From NCBI GenBank assembly GCA_963768585.1, contig CAVYIF010000009.1:62001-126000 (forward strand): DNA of 64,000 nucleotides, given 5' to 3'. This document shows, piece after piece, positions 35,813 through 44,397 of the stretch. Source of the DNA: CAVUNY01 sp963768585 (GTDB lineage Bacteria; Chloroflexota; Anaerolineae; Anaerolineales; Anaerolineaceae). The position numbers were made by a program, and so were the translations under genes. Every line of letters starts with the position of its first letter. Positions within the stretch are counted from its first letter, which is position 1. The notes beneath the pieces were generated by a model, which saw only the letters and a list, made by a program, of their open reading frames with translations, had not been told where the DNA came from and did no database searches.

Positions 35813-37195
35813 CCTGGCTGAACCTCCAGCCTTTGTGACAGGCTCAAAACCAAACCTATTTCCGTCAGATTAATTAATAAAGCCATACCTCCTTGACTGA
35901 GGAAAGGGATGGTGACACCGGTGATCGGCAGCAGGTTCAGCGTTCCACCGACCATGATAAAGATCTGGACGAAGAAATGGATACAGATGCCAATCACCAG
36001 CAAGCGCTCGAAAACCTGCTGGGTTGGCAGCATTAGGGCTATCCGAGCCATGCGCAGCAGCAGGATAGCAAACAGGATCAATACAGCCAGACCGATGATT
36101 GAACCAAGTTCTTCGATGATGGCTGCGAAGATGAAATCAGATTGCGCCAAAGGCACGTATTGAGGCGTACCAAATCCCAGGCCGACCCCGCTAAGGCCTC
36201 CCGAAACTTCTGCATTGATTGCTTGTTGAATTTGGTAGCCAGGGCCTTCAGAAACCGTGACCCCCGTGGTTTGGCCTTTCAACAGGATCACTTCATTACT
36301 CCACGGGTCCTTAAATGCCAGGAAACGATAACGAATGACCGTTGGGATTTCCCACGTAAATGATAAAAACAAGGAGACAATCACGATCAGGGTCATGCCG
36401 ATCGCACTGATTGTCAAAAAAATTCGGGTTTCGAAGCCTATAAATAACATTCCCGCGAAAATGAATGCCAGGATTAGAACAGCCCCAAAGTCAGACATTT
36501 TCACTAATGCTAATGTGGCGATTGCGACAAAAAGGACACCCGGTATGAAAAAGTGAATAGGTGGAAGCCGCAGCCAGCCAAGGAAGGCTCGGGCCCGCCC
36601 TTCCACCTGCTTCCCTTCCCGGTCAATATACCAGGCCAGAAAAACCACCAGTGAAAGTTTGATGACCTCGGAGGGCTGAATGGGCGGCAGATTACCCAAC
36701 TGGAGCGCCAGCCTGCTTCCAGTCTCATCAATCACTCCGAGAAAAGCGGTCGCGACCAGCAAAAGCAGGCCCATCAAACAGATGGGAACTGCCCACCGGC
36801 GAATGCGTTCGACCCAATGGGGCTTCACGATCAGGACTGCTATGACCACCATACCTGGCAAAAACCCCCTGGAGAGCTGCTGCCAGGCGCCACTTGCGCC
36901 CTGCAACCGCCAAATCATCAGCAGCCCCGTGGTGAAACAGCAGCATTGAAACCGGCAGGATCAGCTGACTTACCTGCATTCCCCGTTTGCACATTAAATA
37001 ATGAAGACCCGCAGAGGATATGCCGATTACCAGGGGGGGCAGCAGGGCACCTGGCAGACCTGACCAAATATCCGCACCTTGCTTGACCTGCATCCCAATT
37101 GCCAGCAAAGCGAACCCTAACAAGGCGATGACAAAGACGAGTGCCAGTAAAAAGGATTCGGTAAAGCGTGTGGTTGAAAGGATTTTGTTATTCAT
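35809..37195 (-). CDS. FtsW/RodA/SpoVE family glycosyltransferase, split by a frameshift
   Basis: A SEDS polymerase that builds glycan strands with its cognate PBP (next gene). Two frames make one protein: the N-terminal ~87 codons (37195 to about 36937, MNNKILSTTRFTESF to ILPVSMLL) and the remainder from TTGLLMIWRLQG to the stop at 35809. The break is in a TTT run at 36935-36937; removing one T joins the frames into 461 residues, normal for this family. SEDS features are present: LQLGNLPPIQPSEVIKLSLV, and the late FLSQGGMALLINLTEIGLVLS. As annotated by the longest frame alone (from 36918) it would lose two helices. A real mutation or assembly error is likelier than programmed shifting; see finding. 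Confidence 0.88.
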
Positions 37196-37198
37196 CCT

Positions 37199-37660
37199 TC
37201 AGGCCATCAGTTCGAAAATCATATCACCTAACTTCAGACTGGCACCGCTTCGCACCGGCTGAGGGGTCCGGGGTGGGCATATTTGTCCATCGACCGTCGT
37301 CCCGTTGGAACTGCCTAAATCTTCTATCCACCATGCGGCCCCATCCCAACGCAGGCAGGCGTGGTGTCTTGAAACAAACTGATCGTTTAAAACAAGATCA
37401 TTGTCGATTTCGGCGCCCAATCGAGTTTCCGGTTTTAACAGCAGAACTTTTCCTGGTAAGATACCCTGATCGCTCCCGGCATTAATTACTTTTAAACGGC
37501 CCGCTGCCACTGTTATTGGGCGTTCTTGTCCAGGTACGCGGGATACCATCTCACGCCGAACGGTGATTACAATGATGACCAGGAATATATAAACCAGGCC
37601 AATCAGAGCCCACTTACCGGCAAAAAGGATGGAATTAATACTGCTCGGTTCCATGATCAA
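37199..37660 (-). CDS. FHA-domain protein with N-terminal membrane helix (FhaB-like)
   Basis: A 153-residue protein: membrane helix at about 10-33, then an FHA domain (about 75-150) with the GxxS(R)xH and LGSSNGT motifs (FVSRHH, DLGSSNGTTVDG) that bind phosphothreonine. The layout equals mycobacterial FhaB/FipA and lies in the same order: between the FhaA-like gene and FtsW/RodA. It overlaps the FhaA-like gene by four bases and starts four bases before FtsW/RodA. FhaB is phosphorylated by Ser/Thr kinases and recruits division proteins; by analogy it would link the divergent kinase to the SEDS/PBP pair. Confidence 0.88.
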   Translation of the reverse strand: MIMEPSSINSILFAGKWALIGLVYIFLVIIVITVRREMVSRVPGQERPITVAAGRLKVINAGSDQGILPGKVLLLKPETRLGAEIDNDLVLNDQFVSRHHACLRWDGAAWWIEDLGSSNGTTVDGQICPPRTPQPVRSGASLKLGDMIFELMA

Positions 37661-38454
37661 CGCTCCTGGAGAAAGCGCAGAGAAGCAACCCCTGGCGTTT
37701 CTGGATTCGGCAGATTCGGATCTAATGCGGCGAGCAGGATTAGGTCGCCGTTTGTTAACTCAACTCCGCCTTGAGGCAGACGACGTGAATTCACATATGT
37801 GCCGTTTAAAGACGGGGTTCCATTTGGGGAACCGTCAAACAGGAGAAAACGGTCGGTCATACAATTAAGGAACGCATGCTGGCTGCTGACCAATTTCTTG
37901 TGTTGGATCTCGGGAATGTCAAGGAAGATATCGCACCTAGAATCGCGGCCAATGGTTACAATCCCAGCGTGGAGTTTCCAGCGGCGCTTGGTTGTCAAAA
38001 TTTCAAGATACGCCGGTAATTCAATCTGGCTGCCAGTTTGAGAATTTAATTCCCCACCTGTCTTTACTCGAGAAAAAATTCGAATTTGGCCGGTGCCCAG
38101 GTCAGGGACCGGATAAATTTCGATTTTAAGCGGACCGGCAAAACGGTATTCCTGGCGACCCTGGCGATTGTTGGCAGTCAGAAGATAATCCAGAAGTTTC
38201 TCGTTCCATTGATGGAGAATCTGGTCCTTGAGCAGCTGGTAATTGCGGGCATAATTCTCCGCACCGATCTCGACTACAAATTGATTGGGAATGATTTTCC
38301 GGTAATTCGCATCTTCAATAATATTTTCTCGGGTCAATAAGGCTTTACACAGTTCATCACCAACATCAGCCGGCCGGTCCGGACGGCTGCCCCAGGGACG
38401 GCGCGAGTTTATCAAGCGCACCTGCCAGGTGCCTTCAGAAGGGGTTTGGGTCAT
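37657..38454 (-). CDS. DUF3662-FHA protein (FhaA-like)
   Basis: A 265-residue cytoplasmic protein. The N-terminal half matches the DUF3662/FhaA N-domain (PNQFVVEIGAENYARNYQLLKDQI, about 56-80, with the family's P-N-x-F-x-V-x-(I/L) block). The C-terminal half is FHA (about 160-250): VTIGRDSRCDIFLD, SSQHAFL and NGTYVNSRRL. FhaA proteins bind phosphorylated MviN or kinases in wall synthesis. Four-base overlaps join it to both neighbours in the operon. Confidence 0.88.
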   Translation of the reverse strand: MTQTPSEGTWQVRLINSRRPWGSRPDRPADVGDELCKALLTRENIIEDANYRKIIPNQFVVEIGAENYARNYQLLKDQILHQWNEKLLDYLLTANNRQGRQEYRFAGPLKIEIYPVPDLGTGQIRIFSRVKTGGELNSQTGSQIELPAYLEILTTKRRWKLHAGIVTIGRDSRCDIFLDIPEIQHKKLVSSQHAFLNCMTDRFLLFDGSPNGTPSLNGTYVNSRRLPQGGVELTNGDLILLAALDPNLPNPETPGVASLRFLQER

Positions 38455-39125
38455 ACAGGTTCCTCCTGAACGCCGACCTTGAGAATCGATGTGCCAATCC
38501 GGATCTGGTCGCCAGGATCCAGACCTTTATCGTTGATACTGAATTCGTTTACTTTTGTCCCATGCGTGCTGTTTAGATCACGAATTCGGAGCACCCCGGT
38601 CTGTTCGTAGATTTCTGCGTGCAGGCGGGAAACACCTTGATCTTCATCCAGCCGGATATAGACCTCCGCGCCACGCCCAATTTTCACCGGAAAATTTTCT
38701 AACAGATATTCCCCACCGGCATTTGGACCGGCAACGATGCTTATCGTAAATTTTCTCCCCTTCATTTTCTCCTCGACCCGGTTTCGGAGGGTGGAATTGG
38801 GCTGGAGGAATTCGGCTGCTGGTATGGTGCCAGTCCGCCGGTCACGTTCAAATGGGTGCTTAATCATCGTACCCCGCCGGGGATTTTCCGCAACAGGATG
38901 ATTTGGCGAAAGTGATTTCGCTAACAGTCGTGCAAATAGATAAGCCGCGAATCCAATTCCAGGTATCAGCGCGGTAAGCGCAACCCAGGCTGCAGTTTCG
39001 ATCCCGGGCAGTTTTCTTCGGGAGGCGGCGTCCCAATAGGTGAACCCAATTGTGATCGCCCACAATAAAATTAGAATAAAAATCACAACGATATTGAAGA
39101 GTAGGGTTTGCAGTTGATTTGACAT
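38451..39125 (-). CDS. FHA-domain protein with N-terminal transmembrane region
   Basis: A 224-residue protein with two membrane helices at the N-terminus (about 8-30 and 44-66), a basic linker (about 75-120) and an FHA domain at the C-terminus (KIGRGAEVYIRLDEDQGVSRLHAEI, DLNSTHGTKVNEF). The membrane part contains a small PLDc_N-like/DUF-type helical hairpin (YWDAASRRKLPG). It is a third phosphothreonine reader in this cluster. It starts the FHA part of the operon, 116 bases after the PP2C gene. Confidence 0.83.
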   Translation of the reverse strand: MSNQLQTLLFNIVVIFILILLWAITIGFTYWDAASRRKLPGIETAAWVALTALIPGIGFAAYLFARLLAKSLSPNHPVAENPRRGTMIKHPFERDRRTGTIPAAEFLQPNSTLRNRVEEKMKGRKFTISIVAGPNAGGEYLLENFPVKIGRGAEVYIRLDEDQGVSRLHAEIYEQTGVLRIRDLNSTHGTKVNEFSINDKGLDPGDQIRIGTSILKVGVQEEPV

Positions 39126-39241
39126 AAGAGATGCGTCTAATTCGTTATTACTAATTCCGCGTGGATGATAAATTGCGGCGTTGATCCGTTTCGCCGCCTG
39201 AAGGGTGCAAGCAGCATCGACATGGCTGCTGTGGCAGCAAT

Positions 39242-40012
39242 TTAGCCATCACTTGAGTCGAGTTCGGACGAGTCGGACTGCAGCCAGGCGGCTACCACGG
39301 CTGTACAGTTGTCACTTCCATCCGATTCGACTGCATTCATGACCAGATCATGCGCAGCCTTTTCAGGCTGATCATCCAGTGCCGTTGAAATCATCACCTC
39401 AGGCGGCAGGTGAGAAAGCCCATCACTGCACAGCACAAGCCGGTCGCCTGGCGTCCAGGTGTAATGGTAAATGTCTGCCTGACAGTCATCTTGCAGCCCG
39501 ATGGCGCGCGTGATGACACCAGAATCGCGGCTGGCAAGATTGGCTTCACTGACCAGGCCCACTTTGACGTTACGGACATGGTTGCTATGATCTTCAGTTA
39601 ATTGAATGAGCTGCCGGTCGGCAGCTCGCACAAGATATGCACGGCTGTCACCCACATTGGCTATCCAAATCTGGTCTTTCTGGATCACTGCCGCCACCAA
39701 AGTGGTCAGGTGCCCTATCTCTGCGCCCAACTGGCGCTGAGTCAGACGGTTCAGGGCATTCACCTTTTCGACGGTCTTACCCAGGCGTTCAGGCAGGTTG
39801 TTAGAATTTGGGGCACCATAGTAGAGAGCCTGGATATAATGAATGGCTTCCTGGCTTGCCTCGCCACCTCCCGGCAAACCGCCGGTACCATCGGCGATAG
39901 CCAGAAGAGTTCCATAGCGGGTTTCATCGACTCCGGGGGATGGAAGAGCGCAAGCGTCTTCGTTCTGTTTGCGCAGCTTCCCCGGGTCGGAATAGCAAGC
40001 ACGCTTGATCAT
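39242..40012 (-). CDS. PP2C-family Ser/Thr protein phosphatase (PstP-like)
   Basis: A 256-residue PPM-type metal-dependent phosphatase. Metal-binding and catalytic motifs are present: KQNEDAC (Asp in the first metal motif), IADGTGGLPGGGEAS (the usual DGMGG reads DGTGG), IANVGDSRAYL, LVLCSDGLSHL and SDGSDNCTAVV (DN). It lacks the membrane helix and extracellular tail of mycobacterial PstP. It is divergent from the kinase gene at 40223 and heads the FHA/SEDS/PBP operon, so it should reverse phosphorylation by that kinase. The 210-base divergent region is AT-rich and must hold both promoters. Confidence 0.9.
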   Translation of the reverse strand: MIKRACYSDPGKLRKQNEDACALPSPGVDETRYGTLLAIADGTGGLPGGGEASQEAIHYIQALYYGAPNSNNLPERLGKTVEKVNALNRLTQRQLGAEIGHLTTLVAAVIQKDQIWIANVGDSRAYLVRAADRQLIQLTEDHSNHVRNVKVGLVSEANLASRDSGVITRAIGLQDDCQADIYHYTWTPGDRLVLCSDGLSHLPPEVMISTALDDQPEKAAHDLVMNAVESDGSDNCTAVVAAWLQSDSSELDSSDG

Positions 40013-40222
40013 CTTCTGCCTTCATTCAAAAAATGCCGCCTGGCTGGTTTTGAACAGGATTTCATATTGGCCTATAATTTCTGATACAGCATTTGTGAAT
40101 TCATACTATTCAAACCATTATAGATGAATTAATTATACTTGAATAAAATCCATCCCCCCAAGGGCCCGATTTACTAAATCGACCTGTTCCCAATATTCAG
40201 GTTGTTATGGGATAATAAAATT

Positions 40223-41881
40223 ATGCCAAAGGATGATCCTCTGATCGGGCGCATGCTTGCAAATTATCGTATTGAACGCTTGCTTGGCAGGGGCGGTATG
40301 GCAAGCGTTTATTATGGTTTTGATTCTCAACTCCAGCGACCGGCAGCAATCAAAGTAATCGATGAGCGTCACAGCGGTGATGCTTTCTATTCCGAGCGGT
40401 TTTTGCGTGAAGCCCGGGCAATGGCTGCCTGGCGGCACCCCAATATCCCTCAAATTTACCAGACGGGCCTGGAAGACGGGATCTTTTATTACGCCATGGA
40501 ATATATCCAGGGCATGGATCTGGAGGAGGTGCTGCGTCGATCTGTGCAATTAGGCGAGCTTCTCCCTTATAAGGATGTTTTGGCATGTGGGAAGGCAATT
40601 GCGGACGCCCTGGATTATGCGCACCTGCACGGCGCAATCCACAGGGACGTCAAGCCAGCCAATGTTCTCATTTCCGAAGATGACCGCATCTTGCTTACAG
40701 ATTTTGGACTGGTTCTGGAAGTCGCCAAAGGAACGATGGGGGAGGTGTTTGGAAGCCCGCTCTATATTGCCCCTGAGCAGGCACGTAGTTCTGCCGACGC
40801 GGTGCCGCAATCCGATTTGTATTCCCTGGGTGTCATTCTGTACGAGATGTTAGCCGGCAGGCTGCCATTCGAAGATGACTCCCCAACTTCGTTGGCGATT
40901 AAACATATCTCCCTCGAGCCCCCTGCGCCGCGACAGTTCAACCCGGATTTGAGCCCAGAAATTGACGCCGTTTTGCTTAAAGCTTTGCGTAAACTGCCTC
41001 AAGAGCGGTATCAAACCGGCAAAGAATTAATGACGGCCCTGGAAAAAGCGCTTGAAGGGCAAACTGACGGAATTCGACCCGTCCATTCTGTTACTACGCC
41101 CCCAGCCACACTGCCCTACCTTCCGATTGATGCGAAAGATCATCTGCAGGATACCCGTATCAATCCACAGCCTGGGGGATATCAACCTCCTGGCCCTGAT
41201 TCACCAACACCTGCGACAGTGCGTTCCAATCAAGAAAGAAGCAAATCAGACAGGGTTAAGCAATTGTTTGCGCTGCTTTACCAGAAAAAATTTGCTGTTC
41301 CGGCGATCATAGCGGTAAGTTTCCTGGCAGTCTTATGTGTTTTGCTGTTTGGTGCGTCCTCGTTGTTCGGAAGACAGAATGAACCAACGCCGGGCACCAC
41401 AAGTCAACCTTCATTTTTGTCTACGTTTTATGCAGCCCAAACCCAGGTAACGCCAACACTCACTGCTGTACCGACTGCAACAAATATTCCTATAACGCCA
41501 TCTCCGACAAGCAATCTCACCGAAATTCATTTGTCGCTTGCCTGGCTACAAACCGAAGACATCCTGCTAATCAACCAGGGTGACGTTGGGGTTCCACTTA
41601 CCGAGTTGCTTTTTGAAAACAAAAAAAATAAACTTACCGGAGATAAATGGGAAGTCGAAACTCTTCAACCCGGTGAGTGTGTCACAGTATTAAAATCGGT
41701 CAGTAAATCAGGGACACCGGTGGTAGCACAATGTGATTTAGTGGGAAAAATGCTGACACGCGGTGGCCCGAATAAATTCCTGGATGGTCCGTTTGATGTC
41801 TATTTTCAGGATGTTCTTGTGACCTCTTGTGAATTAAAGAAGGACCTCTGCGATCTAAAATTTAACTATTCCCCGCCATAA
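40223..41881 (+). CDS. Transmembrane Ser/Thr protein kinase (Hanks type, PknB-like)
   Basis: A 552-residue kinase from ATG 40223. Kinase domain about 15-275: P-loop GRGGMASVY (22-30), Lys44, catalytic HRDVKPAN (140-147), DFG (160-162) and APE (173-175). A Pro-rich juxtamembrane segment follows, then one membrane helix (about 357-383) and an extracellular part of ~170 residues. That part has a low-complexity Thr/Pro stretch and a small globular domain (about 440-552) containing four Cys (in GEC, AQC, SC and LC). No PASTA domain is visible, unlike PknB/PrkC, so the sensed signal is probably not muropeptide by the usual route. It faces the phosphatase gene across a divergent promoter region. Confidence 0.92.
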   Translation: MPKDDPLIGRMLANYRIERLLGRGGMASVYYGFDSQLQRPAAIKVIDERHSGDAFYSERFLREARAMAAWRHPNIPQIYQTGLEDGIFYYAMEYIQGMDLEEVLRRSVQLGELLPYKDVLACGKAIADALDYAHLHGAIHRDVKPANVLISEDDRILLTDFGLVLEVAKGTMGEVFGSPLYIAPEQARSSADAVPQSDLYSLGVILYEMLAGRLPFEDDSPTSLAIKHISLEPPAPRQFNPDLSPEIDAVLLKALRKLPQERYQTGKELMTALEKALEGQTDGIRPVHSVTTPPATLPYLPIDAKDHLQDTRINPQPGGYQPPGPDSPTPATVRSNQERSKSDRVKQLFALLYQKKFAVPAIIAVSFLAVLCVLLFGASSLFGRQNEPTPGTTSQPSFLSTFYAAQTQVTPTLTAVPTATNIPITPSPTSNLTEIHLSLAWLQTEDILLINQGDVGVPLTELLFENKKNKLTGDKWEVETLQPGECVTVLKSVSKSGTPVVAQCDLVGKMLTRGGPNKFLDGPFDVYFQDVLVTSCELKKDLCDLKFNYSPP

Positions 41882-41943
41882 AATGATGTGGGGAGTGGAA
41901 AGATGAATGACAGAAACAAGTCTCGAAGGCTTTAAAGTGATCT

Positions 41944-42849
41944 CTACTTTTTTCCAAACCGATTTCGATATTCGCTCGGGCTCATTCCATAAGCCTGACG
42001 GAAGCGGCGAGCGAACAAACTGGGATCAAACCAGCCCACCTGGGCTGCTACCTCTGAAATCGGTAGGGAGGTGAGCAACAGTCCCATGGAACGCTCTAAC
42101 CGGCAGTAGTTGAGATACGCAATTGGTGAGAACCCAATCTCGGCTTTGAACAGGCGCACCAGGTAGGAAGGATTGAGATGGACTATTTCAGCCAGGGTTC
42201 TCAGCGTCCAGGACTGCGCGAGCCGGCTTTCCAATAAACGAATTGATTCCAGGACGGATGGGTGGATCAGCCTTGTCTGCTGTTTAAGATGATCCAGACC
42301 TTCTACAGATCGGACCAGGTTTTCCAGAAGGATCATGAGCCGACCGATGGTTTCTGCCCTGCGCGGTAAATCCTGGACCTGGCTGAGTGCGTTCCAATGC
42401 GCCAGACATTCTTCCAGGTTGTTATCGTTCAAGCGGACAATCAAGACACCTCGCCGGTCAGCCATGTAGGGCCCCGTCCACAAGAGGAAATTCATCAAAA
42501 CGTCTTCACGCAGCCAACTCAACTCGCGTTGAAGGATCTGCTGATCGAAACAGAAATTGTGCACGATCAGGTTCTTGCAGTGAATGTATCCATGCCAGGC
42601 GCCTGGGCGGATAATAATTAAATTTCCTCTATTCAACATTTGTACGCCGTTGGCCGAGAGGTGCCCGCCATTTCCACCCGAGATCAAGGCGATTTCAAAA
42701 AAATCATGACCATGCGGCTCAATCTCATAGTCGAGATCAAACCAATTAACCAGAGTGGCGGCATGGTCCCCAGCAAATTTGTCTTTTTTTGTGTAAAGAG
42801 CAGGTTCAGTGGTCATCATTAATGTCAATTTTATCCTACTTTTGATCAA
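41944..42849 (-). CDS. AraC family transcriptional regulator
   Basis: A 301-residue regulator with an N-terminal cupin-like sensor (HGHDFFEIALISGGNGGH, about 46-63) and a C-terminal double HTH (about 205-300): TLRTLAEIVHLNPSYLVRLFKAEIGFSPIAYLNYCRLERS and the PISEVAAQVGWFDPSLFARRFRQAYGMSPSEYRNRF signature (given by position only). The domain arrangement is that of sugar-responsive AraC/RhaS-type activators. It is convergent with the kinase gene and its start is 565 bases from the divergent PhyH gene, which it may control. The first ~10 codons up to MMTTEPAL may not be translated. Confidence 0.9.
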   Translation of the reverse strand: MIKSRIKLTLMMTTEPALYTKKDKFAGDHAATLVNWFDLDYEIEPHGHDFFEIALISGGNGGHLSANGVQMLNRGNLIIIRPGAWHGYIHCKNLIVHNFCFDQQILQRELSWLREDVLMNFLLWTGPYMADRRGVLIVRLNDNNLEECLAHWNALSQVQDLPRRAETIGRLMILLENLVRSVEGLDHLKQQTRLIHPSVLESIRLLESRLAQSWTLRTLAEIVHLNPSYLVRLFKAEIGFSPIAYLNYCRLERSMGLLLTSLPISEVAAQVGWFDPSLFARRFRQAYGMSPSEYRNRFGKK

Positions 42850-43414
42850 TTGGTGACTAATATATTCCTAAAATTAATGCTAGTATGATAGTTATGGAAC
42901 AAAATAGTTGACAAAAGAGCCAGGAGGGTTGCTAAGAAAGTTCGTGACCCGATTGGATTTTTGTTTATGCTTGCTTGTGAGCAAAATTAATTATTCGCTC
43001 ATAAATTACCTCAAACAAGAGTCAGATGGAACACAACGAACCTTTTACCATGTCAGGCATGGTCTATTGGTCATTTGATTAACAACACAACTCAAGTTAT
43101 CTACCGTTTAGATGAATTCAGTTTAATTCTTATTGATATTCCTTATTGTTATCGATGAAGCAGAACACCAGATTTCCCCCTGGCCCACGCCCACCACCTC
43201 TTTGGGACTTTCCAGGCACAGGATGCCGAATAAAGCCCTTTGGCATGATCGAAGGGGCCAAGGAGAAAGCTGACGACCTTGACACTCCAGAACGGCGTTG
43301 AAATTTTCAAGTCACAAGAATCTCCTTTATTTTGGAATGTTTCAAGAGGCAGGCATTTCCTCCTCAATCCAACCTGACATTAATCTCTACTAAATTCCAC
43401 CAAAAGGATGTAAA
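42850..43414. other. 565-base intergenic region
   Basis: Divergent control region between the AraC regulator and the PhyH gene. It is AT-rich at the regulator end and has a TTGACA at 42909, but no convincing -10 is spaced after it. A minus-strand 72-codon frame at 43149-43367 resembles no family and lacks a good ribosome site. AAAGGATG precedes the PhyH start. I see no other gene. Confidence 0.4.
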
Positions 43415-44179
43415 ATGGACCATAATATTGTTACGCAAGCAAAAGATATCAGCTCCGACATGGTAGCAAAATATCAAAGCGAAGGATTTATCCGTATCCC
43501 CAATGTATTGACTCAAGATGAGATTGGCCGTTTCCACGACGCCGCGGTGGCTGCCACCAAGTCCATGCCGAATTTGGCTACCGGCACGCCGATGATCTTC
43601 AACCAGACGGTCAACGTCTGGACGAAAAACGAGATCATCCGCGAACTAACGCTCAACCCGCGCATCGCCGCAATCGCGACAAAACTGGCGGGCGTTCCTT
43701 TACGCTTATGGCACGACCACACTTTGATCAAACCTCCCGTCAAAAGCGCGCCAACCGAGTTTCATCAGGATGGCCCTTACTGGCCGCATACGAATAAACA
43801 CAATGCGCTCTCGTGTTGGATTGCATTGGTCGACGTGCCTGTCGAGCGCGGCTGCATGACATTCATCCCGGGTTCAAATAAGCGCCAGGATTTGCGCCCG
43901 CAGAATCTGGCCGATTCGCATGACCTGCTCGACATCTATCCCGAACTGACCTGGGATTCGCGCGTCACCGTTCCACTGCGCGCCGGTGACTGCACCTTCC
44001 ACCATTCTTACCTGGCACACATGGCTAACTCAAATATTTCGGATGTACCGCGTGTGGCACATATCATTATCTACATGGATGCGGACACGACCTTCAATGG
44101 CAGCAAGCATGTTGTTACCGATCCGCTTCAACTAAAGGTGGGCGATCCTTTGGATGCAGATTTGTTTCCATTGGTTTAA
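43415..44179 (+). CDS. Phytanoyl-CoA dioxygenase (PhyH) family protein
   Basis: A 254-residue Fe(II)/2-oxoglutarate oxygenase. The iron ligands are visible: HQD (His117, Asp119) in FHQDGPYWPH and the distal His196 or 197 in FHHSYLAHMANSN, followed by VPRVAHIIIY with the 2-oxoglutarate-binding Arg213. Length is normal for the bacterial PhyH family, whose known members include EctD (ectoine hydroxylase) and PtlH-type oxygenases. It needs oxygen, so this organism at least meets oxygen. It stands ahead of an ABC binding-protein gene; the target of hydroxylation is unknown. Confidence 0.88.
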   Translation: MDHNIVTQAKDISSDMVAKYQSEGFIRIPNVLTQDEIGRFHDAAVAATKSMPNLATGTPMIFNQTVNVWTKNEIIRELTLNPRIAAIATKLAGVPLRLWHDHTLIKPPVKSAPTEFHQDGPYWPHTNKHNALSCWIALVDVPVERGCMTFIPGSNKRQDLRPQNLADSHDLLDIYPELTWDSRVTVPLRAGDCTFHHSYLAHMANSNISDVPRVAHIIIYMDADTTFNGSKHVVTDPLQLKVGDPLDADLFPLV

Positions 44180-44397
44180 GCTCGATCTTGGGTTTGGAAG
44201 TCGCCACAAATAACGGTATTTCTAAAAGTTTCTCAAGATATTTCACAAAGTTCATTTTTCTAAACAAGAAAGGAGGCCTGTATTTTTCGATAGAAAGATA
44301 AATTGACCTAAGCTCATTGTTGATCGTTCACAGACCGGCAATCTTCCCAATTGCCCAATCGTTCTCCAGCATAAAACATAGATAGAGGAGAAAGTTA

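Noticed and set aside
41540..41881. PASTA domains on the kinase
   Set aside because: No PASTA-like repeats; the extracellular tail is a different four-Cys region.
43149..43367. 72-codon minus-strand frame in the AraC-PhyH gap
   Set aside because: No convincing ribosome site, odd Trp/Arg-rich composition, no family.
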